A stretch of 64,000 bases of DNA from Lachnospiraceae bacterium (GTDB taxonomy: Bacteria > Bacillota > Clostridia > Lachnospirales > Lachnospiraceae). The notes beneath the pieces were generated by a model. It had not been told where the DNA came from, made no database searches, and saw nothing but the letters and a program-made list of their open reading frames with translations. How positions within the stretch are numbered: the stretch's first letter is position 1; the number at the start of each line of letters is the position of its first letter. The position numbers were made by a program, and so were the translations under genes. The stretch covers positions 124,001 through 188,000 of the forward strand of contig SVFI01000003.1 of NCBI GenBank assembly GCA_015056905.1, in the 5' to 3' direction. Below are positions 7,183 to 15,925 of this stretch, one piece after another.

Positions 7183-9591
7183 CTACTTCTTCACTTTTAA
7201 TTTCTTATTTCCCTTGTTTTTGAAAAGTTTTTTGTACTTGCTGTAGCTTGCTTTCGGAACTTTTACTTTCAGACTCTTACTCGTATTATAGAATGCATTA
7301 CTTCCCACCTTTTTAATCTTTGTACTCTTAATCACAACCGATTTAAGTTTTTTGCAATCATCAAATGCTCCGGTATTAATATACTTAATATTTTTCCCGA
7401 TTGTAATTTTATTCAGTTTTGTATTGTACCAGAAAGCATATACGCCTATTCCGACCACCTTATATTTCACATTTTTGTACGTAATCGTGTCCGGTATCGT
7501 CACTGTTTTTTTCTGTGTCGTATAATCAAAAACTTCTACCTCCGGCGAAGTTTTGGAAGATGATGTCACAATATAAGTGATTCCACTTTTGGTGATGGTT
7601 TTTCCTTTACTCAGCACGGTTATGGTTGGCGTACTTGGGGCACTTGGTGTGCTCGGTGTGCTCGGTGTGCTAGGCTTACTTGGAGTACTAGGCTTACTTG
7701 GAGTGCTTGGTGTACTCGGTGTGCTTGGTGTACTCGGTGTGCTTGGTGTACTCGGTGTGCTTGGTGTGCTTGGTGTGCTTGGTGTACTCGGTGTGCTTGG
7801 AGTGCTCGGCGTACTCGGTGGTGTGTAGGTTGCTTTATCGATGGTAAAAATCTGCGAAAGTCCGAATGCAGCTGTCCAAGTATGGACATTCGTTCCATCC
7901 ACATTGCTGTAACAATCCAAATCAAGAGCCCTTACTCTGTTACAAACCGGAATCAACATATAAGACTTTCCGTCATAACTGTAAATTTTCCACTTCTGAT
8001 TGTTGGCTCCATGTTCTGTATGTACCATTACATTGGTTCTGTCTGCATCAATTCCCCCATCTAAATCAAGGACCTTTGTCGGTGCGGATACAGAACGAAT
8101 AATGTAACTGTTATCACTCTGTCGTTCAAACTTCCAAAACTGGGCTCCGCTTCCGTTTTTCTTTCTGCCGGAAACATTATCGTTATCGTTTGTGAGTACC
8201 GTCCCGGATGCGCGATTGGTAATGTATGCGGTAAAAGAATCTCCCAGGTTTTGTGAACTTCCGACTAGAGACGCACAGTCAATTCCTGCTGAAGTAACAT
8301 TACCGGCTCCATCATATGCGTAAATATGCGTCGTATATCCAAAAAGCTCATCGTTGTGGGCACTTCTGTTTACCTTATAGCTGTATTCACTTCCGTTTTT
8401 AGTTCCTGAGCAGGAAGGGTTCGTTCCCCAATCTCCTACAATATCATCTTGTCCATTGTAGGAAGTCCACGTCGGAAATTGAACACGGACTATGCCCACC
8501 TCATCCATTACCGTACATCGAACCGTATAACTGTCCACTGTCACATCCGTAATCCTCACATTTGAAATTACCGGCGGCGTCCTGTCAATAAATGAACTGA
8601 TTTCCGCTTTCGCATAATTCCCGCTGCCGTCATACGCATATACATGTGTTCTGTATCTACCTCCTTCATTGTTATGGTCACTGGCTTTCACCCTGAAATA
8701 TACTCTGTCTCCTGAAAAAGTCCCTCTAACTGCACTGTTGGTTTCCCAATTCGGAGCTAAATCGTCCTGCCCGTTCGCTTCTGTCCATGTCGGAAACTGA
8801 ACACGGTTTATATAACCGCTGTTGTCCGTAACACGGAACGATACCGTAAATCCCGTATTGTTCCAATCTGTAATTTGGACCTCGGACAAAACCGGCGGTG
8901 TTGTGTCATTTCCCGTTACTGCATATACGCGATACTTCGTAAAAGAACAACCTGACATAGAATCGTAGCTTCCTGTATACGTGTGTACCGAAGCCGGATT
9001 TGTTGTCCATGATGACCATGAATCTAAAATTACGGGAGTACCCTGATTAAGAGAAGCTGCTCTGCCCACATATGCGGTATGCTCAGAACTTGACAACACG
9101 ATGTAATAGCCTTGACGGATATAATTCATCATGTTCGCTTTATCCGTAGCAGTACTTGACAATGTGTTCGTTGCAACCAGTGTACATTTTCCGCCATACG
9201 AGGATATATAAGAATTAAGGGCCACACCAAAAGAAGTCATTTCATATGCACTGGATGTACTTTTAAAATATCCTTTTCCGATACCCCATGTAAAAAAATC
9301 ATCCGGATTGCTATAGTGTGCATACCCTGCTTCTTTTATCAGTTTCGAAAATGCGGTCACCCTGCAACCGCCGCTTCTCATACCCGTATACTTGGATGCT
9401 CCCTGACTCCAATACTCCCACGCGGAAGAGTACTTGTTACTGCTACTTGATGTGTTTGCTTTTACTTTACTTACGCCGCTGCCTATTTTAACAGTACCGG
9501 CCGTTGCTGTTGTAACATTGACAGCCATAAATAATGTAATTGCAAGTAACATAGAGATATTTCTTATTTTTCTTATTGATTGACTCTTCAT
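7183..9591 (-). CDS. Secreted multidomain protein: C39-like peptidase, Bsp-like repeats, ricin-type lectin, LRR
   Basis: 802 residues. A signal peptide (1-31, cleavage near TATAG) is followed by a papain-like C39-type domain (~55-228) with a possible triad C76 (SGGCRVTAF), H171 (EHTAYVG) and D190 (VILDSW). Then come two GBS Bsp-like repeats (~231-330 and ~337-435), each with VQFPTWT and HVYAYDG/HIYAYDG motifs, and a ricin-type beta-trefoil (~450-588; NQKWKI). A Ser-Thr-Pro linker (~591-655) leads to BspA-type leucine-rich repeats (665-802) ending lysine-rich. This suggests a secreted wall or glycan-associated amidase or peptidase; the substrate is unknown. No LPXTG anchor. GGAGG precedes ATG 9591. 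Monocistronic. Confidence 0.85.
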   Translation of the reverse strand: MKSQSIRKIRNISMLLAITLFMAVNVTTATAGTVKIGSGVSKVKANTSSSSNKYSSAWEYWSQGASKYTGMRSGGCRVTAFSKLIKEAGYAHYSNPDDFFTWGIGKGYFKSTSSAYEMTSFGVALNSYISSYGGKCTLVATNTLSSTATDKANMMNYIRQGYYIVLSSSEHTAYVGRAASLNQGTPVILDSWSSWTTNPASVHTYTGSYDSMSGCSFTKYRVYAVTGNDTTPPVLSEVQITDWNNTGFTVSFRVTDNSGYINRVQFPTWTEANGQDDLAPNWETNSAVRGTFSGDRVYFRVKASDHNNEGGRYRTHVYAYDGSGNYAKAEISSFIDRTPPVISNVRITDVTVDSYTVRCTVMDEVGIVRVQFPTWTSYNGQDDIVGDWGTNPSCSGTKNGSEYSYKVNRSAHNDELFGYTTHIYAYDGAGNVTSAGIDCASLVGSSQNLGDSFTAYITNRASGTVLTNDNDNVSGRKKNGSGAQFWKFERQSDNSYIIRSVSAPTKVLDLDGGIDADRTNVMVHTEHGANNQKWKIYSYDGKSYMLIPVCNRVRALDLDCYSNVDGTNVHTWTAAFGLSQIFTIDKATYTPPSTPSTPSTPSTPSTPSTPSTPSTPSTPSTPSTPSTPSTPSKPSTPSKPSTPSTPSTPSAPSTPTITVLSKGKTITKSGITYIVTSSSKTSPEVEVFDYTTQKKTVTIPDTITYKNVKYKVVGIGVYAFWYNTKLNKITIGKNIKYINTGAFDDCKKLKSVVIKSTKIKKVGSNAFYNTSKSLKVKVPKASYSKYKKLFKNKGNKKLKVKK
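7627..7821. repeat. 9-bp tandem repeat encoding (Ser-Thr-Pro)n
   Basis: About 21 near-identical 9-base units (plus-strand form ggtgtgctc/ggtgtactt variants) encode the Ser-Thr-Pro linker of the secreted protein, with a few Lys or Ala replacements. Units are near-exact at DNA level, so copy number is likely to vary between strains by slippage. Confidence 0.9.
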
Positions 9592-9746
9592 AAATCATAC
9601 CTCCAATCTTTTGAACCCGGTTCGCTTTTAAATAAGTTTCTCTATGCTTACATTTTATCTTTTTTCTTCGCCCCAAAAACTTCCTCTGACAAACAGCATT
9701 TTTTTAGGATGAATGACCTGTTTTTCGGATTATGAATATTCTTCTG

Positions 9747-9788
9747 CAAAAAAAATCGCCATGTATAAACATTTCATACATGACGATT
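9747..9788 (-). terminator. Intrinsic terminator of the der-plsY-gpsA operon
   Basis: Reading leftward, ATCGTCATGTAT and ATACATGGCGAT form a 12-bp stem with one wobble pair and an 8-base loop, followed by eight T. It comes just after the stop of a 37-codon ORF and marks the end of the der operon. Confidence 0.85.
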
Positions 9789-9792
9789 CCTT

Positions 9793-9906
9793 TTATTTAT
9801 TTTCTTTTTTCTGTAACTCACGCTTCAAGTAATTCACCGACAGATTGATATCTGTTTTCCAAAACAGTACCCGGTTGCAAACAATGCACACAATAGTTTT
9901 TTCCAT
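9793..9906 (-). CDS. Possible 37-residue protein with CxxC motif
   Basis: Too short for the ORF track. ATG 9906 reads MEKTIVCIVCNRVLFW and ends QKKENK at the TAA at 9793-9795, directly before the operon terminator. It begins 8 bases after the stop of the 102-residue gene and has a weak AGG about 8 bases upstream. The CIVC pair near the N-terminus could bind a metal, but nothing else is recognisable. The exact fit between gene and terminator is the main support; the weak ribosome site is the main doubt. Confidence 0.45.
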   Translation of the reverse strand: MEKTIVCIVCNRVLFWKTDINLSVNYLKRELQKKENK

Positions 9907-9914
9907 CTTTTAAC

Positions 9915-10223
9915 CTATTTATACTTCCATATCCATTCCCAGACAGGCTGAAAACTATCCACCTTGTCTGTCACATCAATTCCGTCGGCCGCATGGCTGT
10001 AAACCAATCGGTTAGCAACGGGTAACTTCTCCATCCATTTCCATCGATAGTACACATATGCATGTCCGTAAATTTCTTTTGCAAGTTGCTCAGTAGTAAC
10101 TTTGGTCCAATGATACTTTTCCATCAGTGTTTGCGCTGATTTCATGCAGGCATCTTTTTCCAGATACTTTTCATCCATACGGATTTTTCGCCGCACGGTT
10201 TTTTTATTTTGTTTCCTATTCAT
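9915..10223 (-). CDS. Small unknown protein coupled to gpsA
   Basis: 102 residues, basic N-terminus (MNRKQNKKTVRRKIRMDEKY), then a helical, Trp/Tyr-rich body (YHWTKVTTEQLAKEIYGHAYVYYRWKW) and a Trp-rich tail. Its ATG overlaps the gpsA stop (ATGAATAG), so it is translated by coupling. No membrane segment or known motif is seen and I do not recognise the family. The position at the end of a phospholipid synthesis operon does not by itself define a role. Confidence 0.75.
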   Translation of the reverse strand: MNRKQNKKTVRRKIRMDEKYLEKDACMKSAQTLMEKYHWTKVTTEQLAKEIYGHAYVYYRWKWMEKLPVANRLVYSHAADGIDVTDKVDSFQPVWEWIWKYK

Positions 10224-11229
10224 CCCATTTCAGTGAACTTGCTTCCACTGCCTTATCACGGAACATTAAATCCGTAATTGCCTGTTCCGCCTTCTGATTT
10301 CCGAAAAGAATGTCATTGACTTCTTTTACAATCGGCATAGAAATGTTATATTTCTCTGCCAGGCCGGCTGCAGCCTTCGCAGAATACACACCTTCCACCA
10401 CCATTTTCACTTCATCCATTGCTTCCTGCATCGTATATCCCTGTCCGATTAACATTCCGGCTCTGCGGTTACGCGAATGCATGGAAGAACACGTCACAAT
10501 CAGATCACCGATACCGGTAAGTCCCGTGAAGGACTCAATTTTACCACCCATGGCAACACCGAGACGCGCGATTTCGACAATACCTCTTGTGATGAGTGCT
10601 GCTTTCGCATTATCACCGCATCCGAGTCCGTCTGCAATTCCGGCCGCTAAAGCCACAACGTTTTTCAGAGCTCCGCCGAGTTCGATTCCAAGCACATCCG
10701 GGCTTGTATACACACGCAGAAAATCACACATAAATGCATTCTGTATGTACTCTGCCGTTTCTCTCTTCTTTGCGCCGGCAACAAGTGTCGTCGTCATATT
10801 TTTGCCAACCTCTTCTGCATGGGAAGGTCCTGACAATACAGCTACCGTTGCATGCGGAATCTCTTCCTCAATGATGTCCGTAAGCGTCATATATGTTTCA
10901 TCTTCAATTCCTTTTGCTACATTGACAATCAGCTGTCCGTCCGCCACAAATGGTGCCATAGACTTGGATGTACTTCTCGTAAATGGTGACGGAACTGCCA
11001 AAATCAGCATTTCCTTCCCTTTTACTGCTGCTTCCAAATCCGTTGTATATGTCATATTGTCCGGAAGTTTTACCCCCGGAAGCTTCGTCAGATGCTCTTT
11101 GTTCTCGCTGAGCATATTGATTTCATCTTCAATGATGGACCATACCGTCACATCGTTTCCGTTCTGTGCTAACACCTTCGCAAGGGCAATTCCCCAGCTT
11201 CCGGCTCCGATTACACTATAATCTGCCAT
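10216..11229 (-). CDS. gpsA: NAD(P)-dependent glycerol-3-phosphate dehydrogenase
   Basis: Reduces dihydroxyacetone phosphate to sn-glycerol-3-phosphate for phospholipid synthesis. The 337-residue protein starts with the Rossmann motif SVIGAGSWGIALA and has LSGPSHAEEV and the lysine-containing segment ELGGALKNVVALAAG expected of GpsA. It lies 2 bases after plsY with AAGGAGG before the ATG. PlsY, the acyltransferase using its product, is next door and PlsX and AcpP are elsewhere in this window, so the first steps of lipid synthesis are largely covered. Confidence 0.97.
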   Translation of the reverse strand: MADYSVIGAGSWGIALAKVLAQNGNDVTVWSIIEDEINMLSENKEHLTKLPGVKLPDNMTYTTDLEAAVKGKEMLILAVPSPFTRSTSKSMAPFVADGQLIVNVAKGIEDETYMTLTDIIEEEIPHATVAVLSGPSHAEEVGKNMTTTLVAGAKKRETAEYIQNAFMCDFLRVYTSPDVLGIELGGALKNVVALAAGIADGLGCGDNAKAALITRGIVEIARLGVAMGGKIESFTGLTGIGDLIVTCSSMHSRNRRAGMLIGQGYTMQEAMDEVKMVVEGVYSAKAAAGLAEKYNISMPIVKEVNDILFGNQKAEQAITDLMFRDKAVEASSLKWDE

Positions 11230-11231
11230 GC

Positions 11232-11882
11232 TTAATCCTCCTTATTCTTCTTTGTCAAATAAGTTTTCCGTTCGTTTCCGTGAACAAGGCGCTCTATGTT
11301 TCCTCTGTGTCTTACAAATGCCATAATCATCAAAAGGACTGCTATAATATACATCTCTGTCAAGCACGCCTGCGACATTTCAAAGCATCCCATCTGACCC
11401 ATAACTACAAGTGCAATCACAAAAACGACATACATGCAGAGGGAACCGAGTGACACATAATGTGTCGTAAAGAAAATCGAGAAAAATGTAATTGCGACCG
11501 CAACCATACACTGCCAAGCCATTCCAAGGCTGATACCACCTGTGGCTGCAATTCCTTTTCCGCCCTTAAATCCCATATAAAACGGGAAATTATGTCCCAG
11601 CACAACACCTGCACCTGCATAAATTCGAAGCAGAGCTTCCATGTCCGGATAACGGTTTTGAAACAGCACATGTACAAGAAGCATTGCAAACACAGACTTC
11701 AGCGCATCACCGAGAAATACAATAATACCGGCTTTTTTCCCAAGCACACGAAGTGCATTGGTCGTCCCGGAATTACCGCTGCCTTTTTCTCTGATATCAA
11801 TCCCATGAAGTTTCCCATAAATAAACGCAGTCTGGAAAATGCCGAAGCAATATCCAATCAGCATACAAACGATACGAATCAT
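11232..11882 (-). CDS. plsY: Acyl-phosphate:glycerol-3-phosphate acyltransferase
   Basis: Membrane enzyme that moves an acyl group from acyl-phosphate (made by PlsX) to glycerol-3-phosphate. The 216-residue protein has about five membrane segments and the PlsY signatures GSGNSGTTNALRVLGKKAG and GHNFPFYMGFKGGKGIAAT. It is followed after 2 bases by gpsA, which makes the acceptor. It starts 40 bases after der. The C-terminus carries a lysine-rich tail (RKTYLTKKNKED) facing the cytosol. Confidence 0.96.
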   Translation of the reverse strand: MIRIVCMLIGYCFGIFQTAFIYGKLHGIDIREKGSGNSGTTNALRVLGKKAGIIVFLGDALKSVFAMLLVHVLFQNRYPDMEALLRIYAGAGVVLGHNFPFYMGFKGGKGIAATGGISLGMAWQCMVAVAITFFSIFFTTHYVSLGSLCMYVVFVIALVVMGQMGCFEMSQACLTEMYIIAVLLMIMAFVRHRGNIERLVHGNERKTYLTKKNKED

Positions 11883-11922
11883 AACTCTCTCCCTAACTCT
11901 CTCATCTTATATTCACTATGTC

Positions 11923-13263
11923 TTAAGCATCTTTATCTTTACGCTCACGGATAATGATATGAATCGGTGTTCCCTTAAACCCAAACGTCTCACGTATCTT
12001 ATTCTCTATATATCGTGAATAAGAAAAATGCATAAGCTGTTTATCATTTACAAAAATAACAAATGTCGGTGGCTTAACAGCGACCTGCGTAATGTAATAA
12101 AGACGCAGTCTCTTACCTTTATCACTCGGCGGTTGCTGCAGGGCAACTGCTTCCGTCATAATTTCATTTAACACACCGGTTGCCACGCGAAGTGACTGAT
12201 TCTGTTCCACCATATCAATCAGCTCATAAAGCTTATTCAAACGCTGACCGGTCTTGGCCGAAATAAACGTAATCTCCGCATAAGGCATAAAGGATAAAAT
12301 CTGGCGTACCTTCTCCGTAAAACGGTAAATGGTCTTGTCATCTTTCTCTACCGCATCCCATTTATTTACTGCGATAATGATACCTTTACCTCTGTCATGC
12401 GCAATTCCCGCAATCTTGGCGTCCTGTTCGGTCACGCCTTCCTCCGCATCAATGACGAGAATGACAATATCTGCTCTTTCTACCGCAGAAACCGTACGGA
12501 CAATCATATAGTGCTCAAGTTCTTCCTTAATCTTGTTCTTACGGCGAAGACCTGCTGTATCAATAAAAACATATTCTCTTCCGTTGTAATTCACTTCCGC
12601 ATCGACTGCATCACGCGTTGTTCCCGCAATATCAGAAACAATCAAACGGTTTTCTCCAAGTAACTTATTGATGATGGATGACTTTCCGACATTCGGTTTT
12701 CCGACAATCGCAATTCTCGGTCTTTCATCCTCCTCAGCCTGCAGAAGCTCTTCCGGAAAATGTGAGACAACCACATCCAAGAGGTCTCCGATTCCCTGCT
12801 GGTTCACCGCAGAAATCGCCATCGGCTCACCGATTCCGAGATTATAAAACTCAAATACGTCCATCATCATTTTCTGATAGCTGTCCACTTTATTAACAAC
12901 AAGAATAACCGGTTTATGCGAGCGGCGAAGCATGTCTGCCACCTTTGCATCCGCATCTACCAGTCCCTGTTTCACATCCACCATAAACAAAATAACATCT
13001 GCCGTGTCAATTGCAATCTGCGCCTGTTCCCGCATCTGCGACAAAATAATGTCATTGCTGTCCGGCTCAATACCGCCGGTATCAATCAGTGTAAAATTAT
13101 AATTAAGCCATGTGACATCTGCATAAATGCGGTCTCGTGTAATGCCCGGTGTATCTTTGACGATTGAGATTCTCGAACCTGCAAGTGCATTAAAAAGTGT
13201 TGATTTACCGACATTCGGTCTTCCGACCACTGCCACAATCGGCTTTCTGTTACTATTGCTCAT
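11923..13263 (-). CDS. der: Ribosome biogenesis GTPase Der (EngA)
   Basis: Double GTPase needed for 50S subunit maturation. The 446-residue protein has two G domains, each with a P-loop (GRPNVGKST and GKPNVGKSS), G3 motifs DTGGI and DTAGL, and G4 motifs NKVD and NKWD, followed by the C-terminal KH-like domain ending in ERKDKDA. AAGGAG precedes ATG 13263. It is the first gene of the der-plsY-gpsA unit and has a clear promoter that diverges from prs. The der-plsY-gpsA order is common in Firmicutes. Confidence 0.98.
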   Translation of the reverse strand: MSNSNRKPIVAVVGRPNVGKSTLFNALAGSRISIVKDTPGITRDRIYADVTWLNYNFTLIDTGGIEPDSNDIILSQMREQAQIAIDTADVILFMVDVKQGLVDADAKVADMLRRSHKPVILVVNKVDSYQKMMMDVFEFYNLGIGEPMAISAVNQQGIGDLLDVVVSHFPEELLQAEEDERPRIAIVGKPNVGKSSIINKLLGENRLIVSDIAGTTRDAVDAEVNYNGREYVFIDTAGLRRKNKIKEELEHYMIVRTVSAVERADIVILVIDAEEGVTEQDAKIAGIAHDRGKGIIIAVNKWDAVEKDDKTIYRFTEKVRQILSFMPYAEITFISAKTGQRLNKLYELIDMVEQNQSLRVATGVLNEIMTEAVALQQPPSDKGKRLRLYYITQVAVKPPTFVIFVNDKQLMHFSYSRYIENKIRETFGFKGTPIHIIIRERKDKDA

Positions 13264-13324
13264 TTTTTTCTCCTTATCTGCCGGATAAAAGTTCCTACGC
13301 CTTTATCAGCACACATACCTCTTG

Positions 13325-13353
13325 ATTTTACAATATCAGGCGAAGATTGTAAA
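13325..13353 (-). promoter_or_regulatory. Sigma-A promoter of der operon
   Basis: On the minus strand TTTACA (13348-13353), 17 bases, TAAAAT (13325-13330). It is about 60 bases from the der ATG and sits back to back with the prs promoter. Confidence 0.65.
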
Positions 13354-13382
13354 GTTTTTGATAGGTTAAGACATTTCACTTA

Positions 13383-13411
13383 TTGAGTTTCCTTCGTTTC
13401 TATGATATAAC
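13383..13411 (+). promoter_or_regulatory. Sigma-A promoter of prs
   Basis: TTGAGT (13383-13388), 17 bases, TATAAC (13406-13411), preceded by TGA (extended -10). The ORF-track start at 13383 lies inside this promoter, supporting the later ATG at 13458. Confidence 0.65.
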
Positions 13412-13457
13412 TATAAACGATGTAATTCGAATCAATGATTATTTTTCGGAGGTAACT

Positions 13458-14639
13458 ATGCCAAATTTAGTTGAACTTGAATCCGCACTTCCGGTTGCAC
13501 CGCTCAAAATTCTTGCTTTAGACAGTTGCAAAGAACTCGGCGACCGCGTCAACGAATATCTTGTGGATTTCCGTAAACATGTAAATAACAATATAAAGGA
13601 AGACCCTGCATTCCGCGAGTATTCGGTAGATAATTATCTGATTAACGCTTCCTGCCCTCGTTTTGGCAGTGGCGAAAGCAAAGGTATCTTAAAAGAATCC
13701 GTGCGTGGCGATGATGTCTTTCTTTTGGTTGATGTTATGAACCACAGCCTTACCTATACAATTAACGGATACGAAAATCACAAATCACCGGATGACCACT
13801 ATCAGGATTTAAAACGTATGATTGCTTCCGTTGCCGGCAAAGCACACCGTATCAACGTTGTAATGCCGTTCCTTTATGAAGGTCGCCAGCACAAAAGAAG
13901 CGGTCGTGAGTCGTTAGACTGTGCTTACGCATTAAAAGAACTCAGCGATATGGGTGTCTCCAACTTTATCACATTTGATGCCCATGATCCTCGTGTTCAG
14001 AATGCGACACCGCTGAAAGGTTTCGATAACTTTACTCCGCCTTATCAGTTTATCCGCTCGCTTCTTCAGTATGAAAAAGATTTGATTATTGATAAAGAGC
14101 ATATGATTGTCATCAGCCCGGACGAAGGTGCTCTCGACAGAGCCGTATACTTCTCCACCGTTCTCGGTGTCGACACAGGTATGTTCTACAAAAGACGCGA
14201 TTACTCTAAGATTGTAAACGGCAAAAATCCGATTGTTGCGCATGAGTTCCTCGGCGACAACATCGAAGGCAAAGATGTCATCATCATCGATGATATGATT
14301 GCATCCGGCGGAAGTATGATTGACACCGCCAAACAGCTCAAAGAGATGAAAGCAAAGCGAGTATTCATCTGCTGCACCTTCGGTCTTTTTACGGAAGGTC
14401 TGAAAGCTTTTGATGAAGCCTACGCTAACGGTACATTTGACCGCGTGGTCTGCACAAACTTAAATTACCTTCCTCAGGAAGTAAAAGACCGCGAATATTT
14501 TGCGGAAGCTGACATGAGCAAATTCCTTGCCAGCATCATCGACTTCATGAACCATGACATTTCCATGGAAAACGTTCTCACTCCGACCGAGAAAATTCAT
14601 GAAATCCTGCGCAAATATAATGAACGTGAAGATGCATAA
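13458..14639 (+). CDS. prs: Ribose-phosphate pyrophosphokinase, long form
   Basis: Makes PRPP from ribose 5-phosphate and ATP. The PRPP loop DVIIIDDMIASGGSMIDTA and the segment NVVMPFLYEGRQHKR are clear. At 393 residues it is longer than the usual ~315-residue enzymes, with extra sequence at the N-terminus (~1-90) and C-terminus (ending YNEREDA), a variant form I associate with Clostridia. Start ATG 13458 has CGGAGG 6-7 bases upstream. It is monocistronic with its own promoter and terminator. Confidence 0.92.
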   Translation: MPNLVELESALPVAPLKILALDSCKELGDRVNEYLVDFRKHVNNNIKEDPAFREYSVDNYLINASCPRFGSGESKGILKESVRGDDVFLLVDVMNHSLTYTINGYENHKSPDDHYQDLKRMIASVAGKAHRINVVMPFLYEGRQHKRSGRESLDCAYALKELSDMGVSNFITFDAHDPRVQNATPLKGFDNFTPPYQFIRSLLQYEKDLIIDKEHMIVISPDEGALDRAVYFSTVLGVDTGMFYKRRDYSKIVNGKNPIVAHEFLGDNIEGKDVIIIDDMIASGGSMIDTAKQLKEMKAKRVFICCTFGLFTEGLKAFDEAYANGTFDRVVCTNLNYLPQEVKDREYFAEADMSKFLASIIDFMNHDISMENVLTPTEKIHEILRKYNEREDA

Positions 14640-14652
14640 GATACAGTTACTC

Positions 14653-14686
14653 AAAGGGATATACTATTGTATGTCCCTTTTTCCAG
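14653..14686 (+). terminator. Intrinsic terminator of prs
   Basis: AAAGGGATATA and TATGTCCCTTT form an 11-bp stem with one wobble pair, followed by T-rich sequence. It lies 14 bases after the prs stop. Confidence 0.85.
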
Positions 14687-14693
14687 GCTTGGC

Positions 14694-14849
14694 TGGGTAT
14701 ATGTAAAATAATTCTTTTATTATACCCAAATTCTATTCCTTTTTTATCATTTTTATCTGGATTGGGTATATACAGTATTCCATCCTTTTCATACCCATAC
14801 ATTTCTAGATTTGTTGGGTATTCTGACAAAATTTATTCGCCTATACCCA
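14694..14849. repeat. Three TGGGTATA...TATACCCA inverted repeats in tandem
   Basis: Inverted-repeat pairs lie at 14694-14701/14721-14728, 14763-14769/14791-14797 and 14815-14821/14843-14849. Arms are 7-8 bases, loops about 19-21 bases, and units are 69 and 52 bases apart. Loop sequences differ, so only the arms are conserved. They fill most of the gap between prs and the nuclease-like gene. A 60-codon ORF reads through them but has no ribosome site. Confidence 0.7.
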
Positions 14850-14919
14850 GCCCAATATTCCTGCTCTTTTTTCATATTTCATACTATATTTCATATTATG
14901 TCAGATTATTAACAGCATT

Positions 14920-15678
14920 TCACATAAAATAATTCTCTATTATCTTCGCAATCTTATCAGAAGAAAGAGGTCTCTCTTTCGTTTCATATGTGGTAATCAG
15001 TTGATGCGAAGGAATAATTCCATGAACCGTATAGAGTTGTAATTTAGAAAAAGTATTCTGTGCATATTCCGGTACATCCATCCTTCCAAAATGCTCCCAA
15101 TAATAGAATTTACCTGTTTTAGGATGACGAATTGTAAAATCCGGATACAGTATGATCTCACCAAGTTCCAAAGCACACTCATATCGAAACGGTATATTCT
15201 TCATATAAAGCATCGTGTCAATCATGCATTCAGACTTGGAACGAACGCAATTTCCGGAACTGCTTTGATGTATCAAATGCTCCGGATATTTTGGATTTCT
15301 CTCATAAGGCTCACAACTCCACTGCACCAGTTCTTCTTCTAATGGTTTAAAATGAGGCTCCAACAAATTTCTATATTCTTGATTCTTCAATAATTTTTCA
15401 GTTTTAGGGAAAATTGGATAATGATTTAAATAGAATTGTATTGCATTTTTTTCTTTTATTTTATCTTCCAGAAGATGGCTTAAGTATGTCTTCCACGCAA
15501 GTTGTTGAGCCAGATGACGATTCTTTTTTGAAATATAAATGTTCTTTTTTCCTGTACTTCGATACCATTTGTAATAGGTACCATTTCGTGCACAAACAAG
15601 TTTTCCTTTCGGAAGATTATTGATTTGCTTTCTTATGTCTGAGATTTGTTTTTGAATTTCCAAAGATTTGATTAACAT
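14920..15678 (-). CDS. PD-(D/E)XK nuclease-like protein of unknown role
   Basis: 252 residues. The N-terminal third is helical and basic (LPKGKLVCARNGTYYKWYRS, then KKNIYISKKNRHLAQQLAWKTYL). The C-terminal third has the arrangement expected of a PD-(D/E)XK nuclease: RSKSECMIDTML (possible E), LYPDFTIRHPKTGKFYYWEHFG (D of YPD, E of WEH). The family occurs as scattered genes in Clostridia; its function is unknown to me. It is a single AT-rich gene with its own promoter between prs and a sensor kinase, flanked by TGGGTA inverted repeats. The best ribosome site (AGGAGG, 15700-15705) is about 21 bases from ATG 15678, so the true start may be upstream at a rare codon. Confidence 0.7.
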   Translation of the reverse strand: MLIKSLEIQKQISDIRKQINNLPKGKLVCARNGTYYKWYRSTGKKNIYISKKNRHLAQQLAWKTYLSHLLEDKIKEKNAIQFYLNHYPIFPKTEKLLKNQEYRNLLEPHFKPLEEELVQWSCEPYERNPKYPEHLIHQSSSGNCVRSKSECMIDTMLYMKNIPFRYECALELGEIILYPDFTIRHPKTGKFYYWEHFGRMDVPEYAQNTFSKLQLYTVHGIIPSHQLITTYETKERPLSSDKIAKIIENYFM

Positions 15679-15719
15679 TTCTGAATAAATACTATACGAC
15701 CTCCTTTTTTATTTTCTAT

Positions 15720-15748
15720 ATAAAACCACTTTTTCAATTTGATGTCAA
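15720..15748 (-). promoter_or_regulatory. Probable promoter of the nuclease-like gene
   Basis: On the minus strand TTGACA (15743-15748), 17 bases, TTTTAT (15720-15725). The -35 is perfect and the -10 weak. AGGAGG follows 15 bases downstream of the -10. Confidence 0.45.
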
Positions 15749-15794
15749 CTCCAAAAATCAAAATTTTTTTAAATTAATTTTCAAATTAATAGCT

Positions 15795-15831
15795 TTGGGT
15801 ATATACAAAATTTGTTTTCAAAATTACCCAA
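15795..15831. repeat. TTGGGTA / TACCCAA inverted repeat
   Basis: Arms at 15795-15801 and 15825-15831 around a 23-base A/T-rich loop, upstream of the nuclease-gene promoter. The core is the same as in the tandem set at 14694-14849 and the pair at 1952-2001. Confidence 0.6.
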
Positions 15832-15886
15832 TAAATGTACATAATTACCATTATTTTTAAGTCTATTTCTATATACAGAATTTCTT

Positions 15887-15925
15887 CATAAAAATACCCG
15901 GGATTTTGACAAAATCCCGGGTATT
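15887..15925 (-). terminator. Intrinsic terminator of the sensor kinase gene
   Basis: AATACCCGGGATTTT (15893-15907) and AAAATCCCGGGTATT (15911-15925) form a perfect 15-bp stem with a 3-base loop, followed on the minus strand by TTTT. It lies 59 bases after the kinase stop. Confidence 0.85.

Noticed and set aside
7627-7821. CRISPR-like array
   Set aside because: Units are 9 bases with no spacers and are in frame inside a coding gene.
7577-7828. Plus-strand ORF of VLGVLG repeats
   Set aside because: It is the antisense reading of the Ser-Thr-Pro tandem repeat.
14647-14829. 60-codon ORF on the minus strand after prs
   Set aside because: It runs through the three TGGGTATA repeats and into the prs terminator, starts with TTG and has no ribosome site. 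Its amino acid repeats just reflect the DNA repeats.
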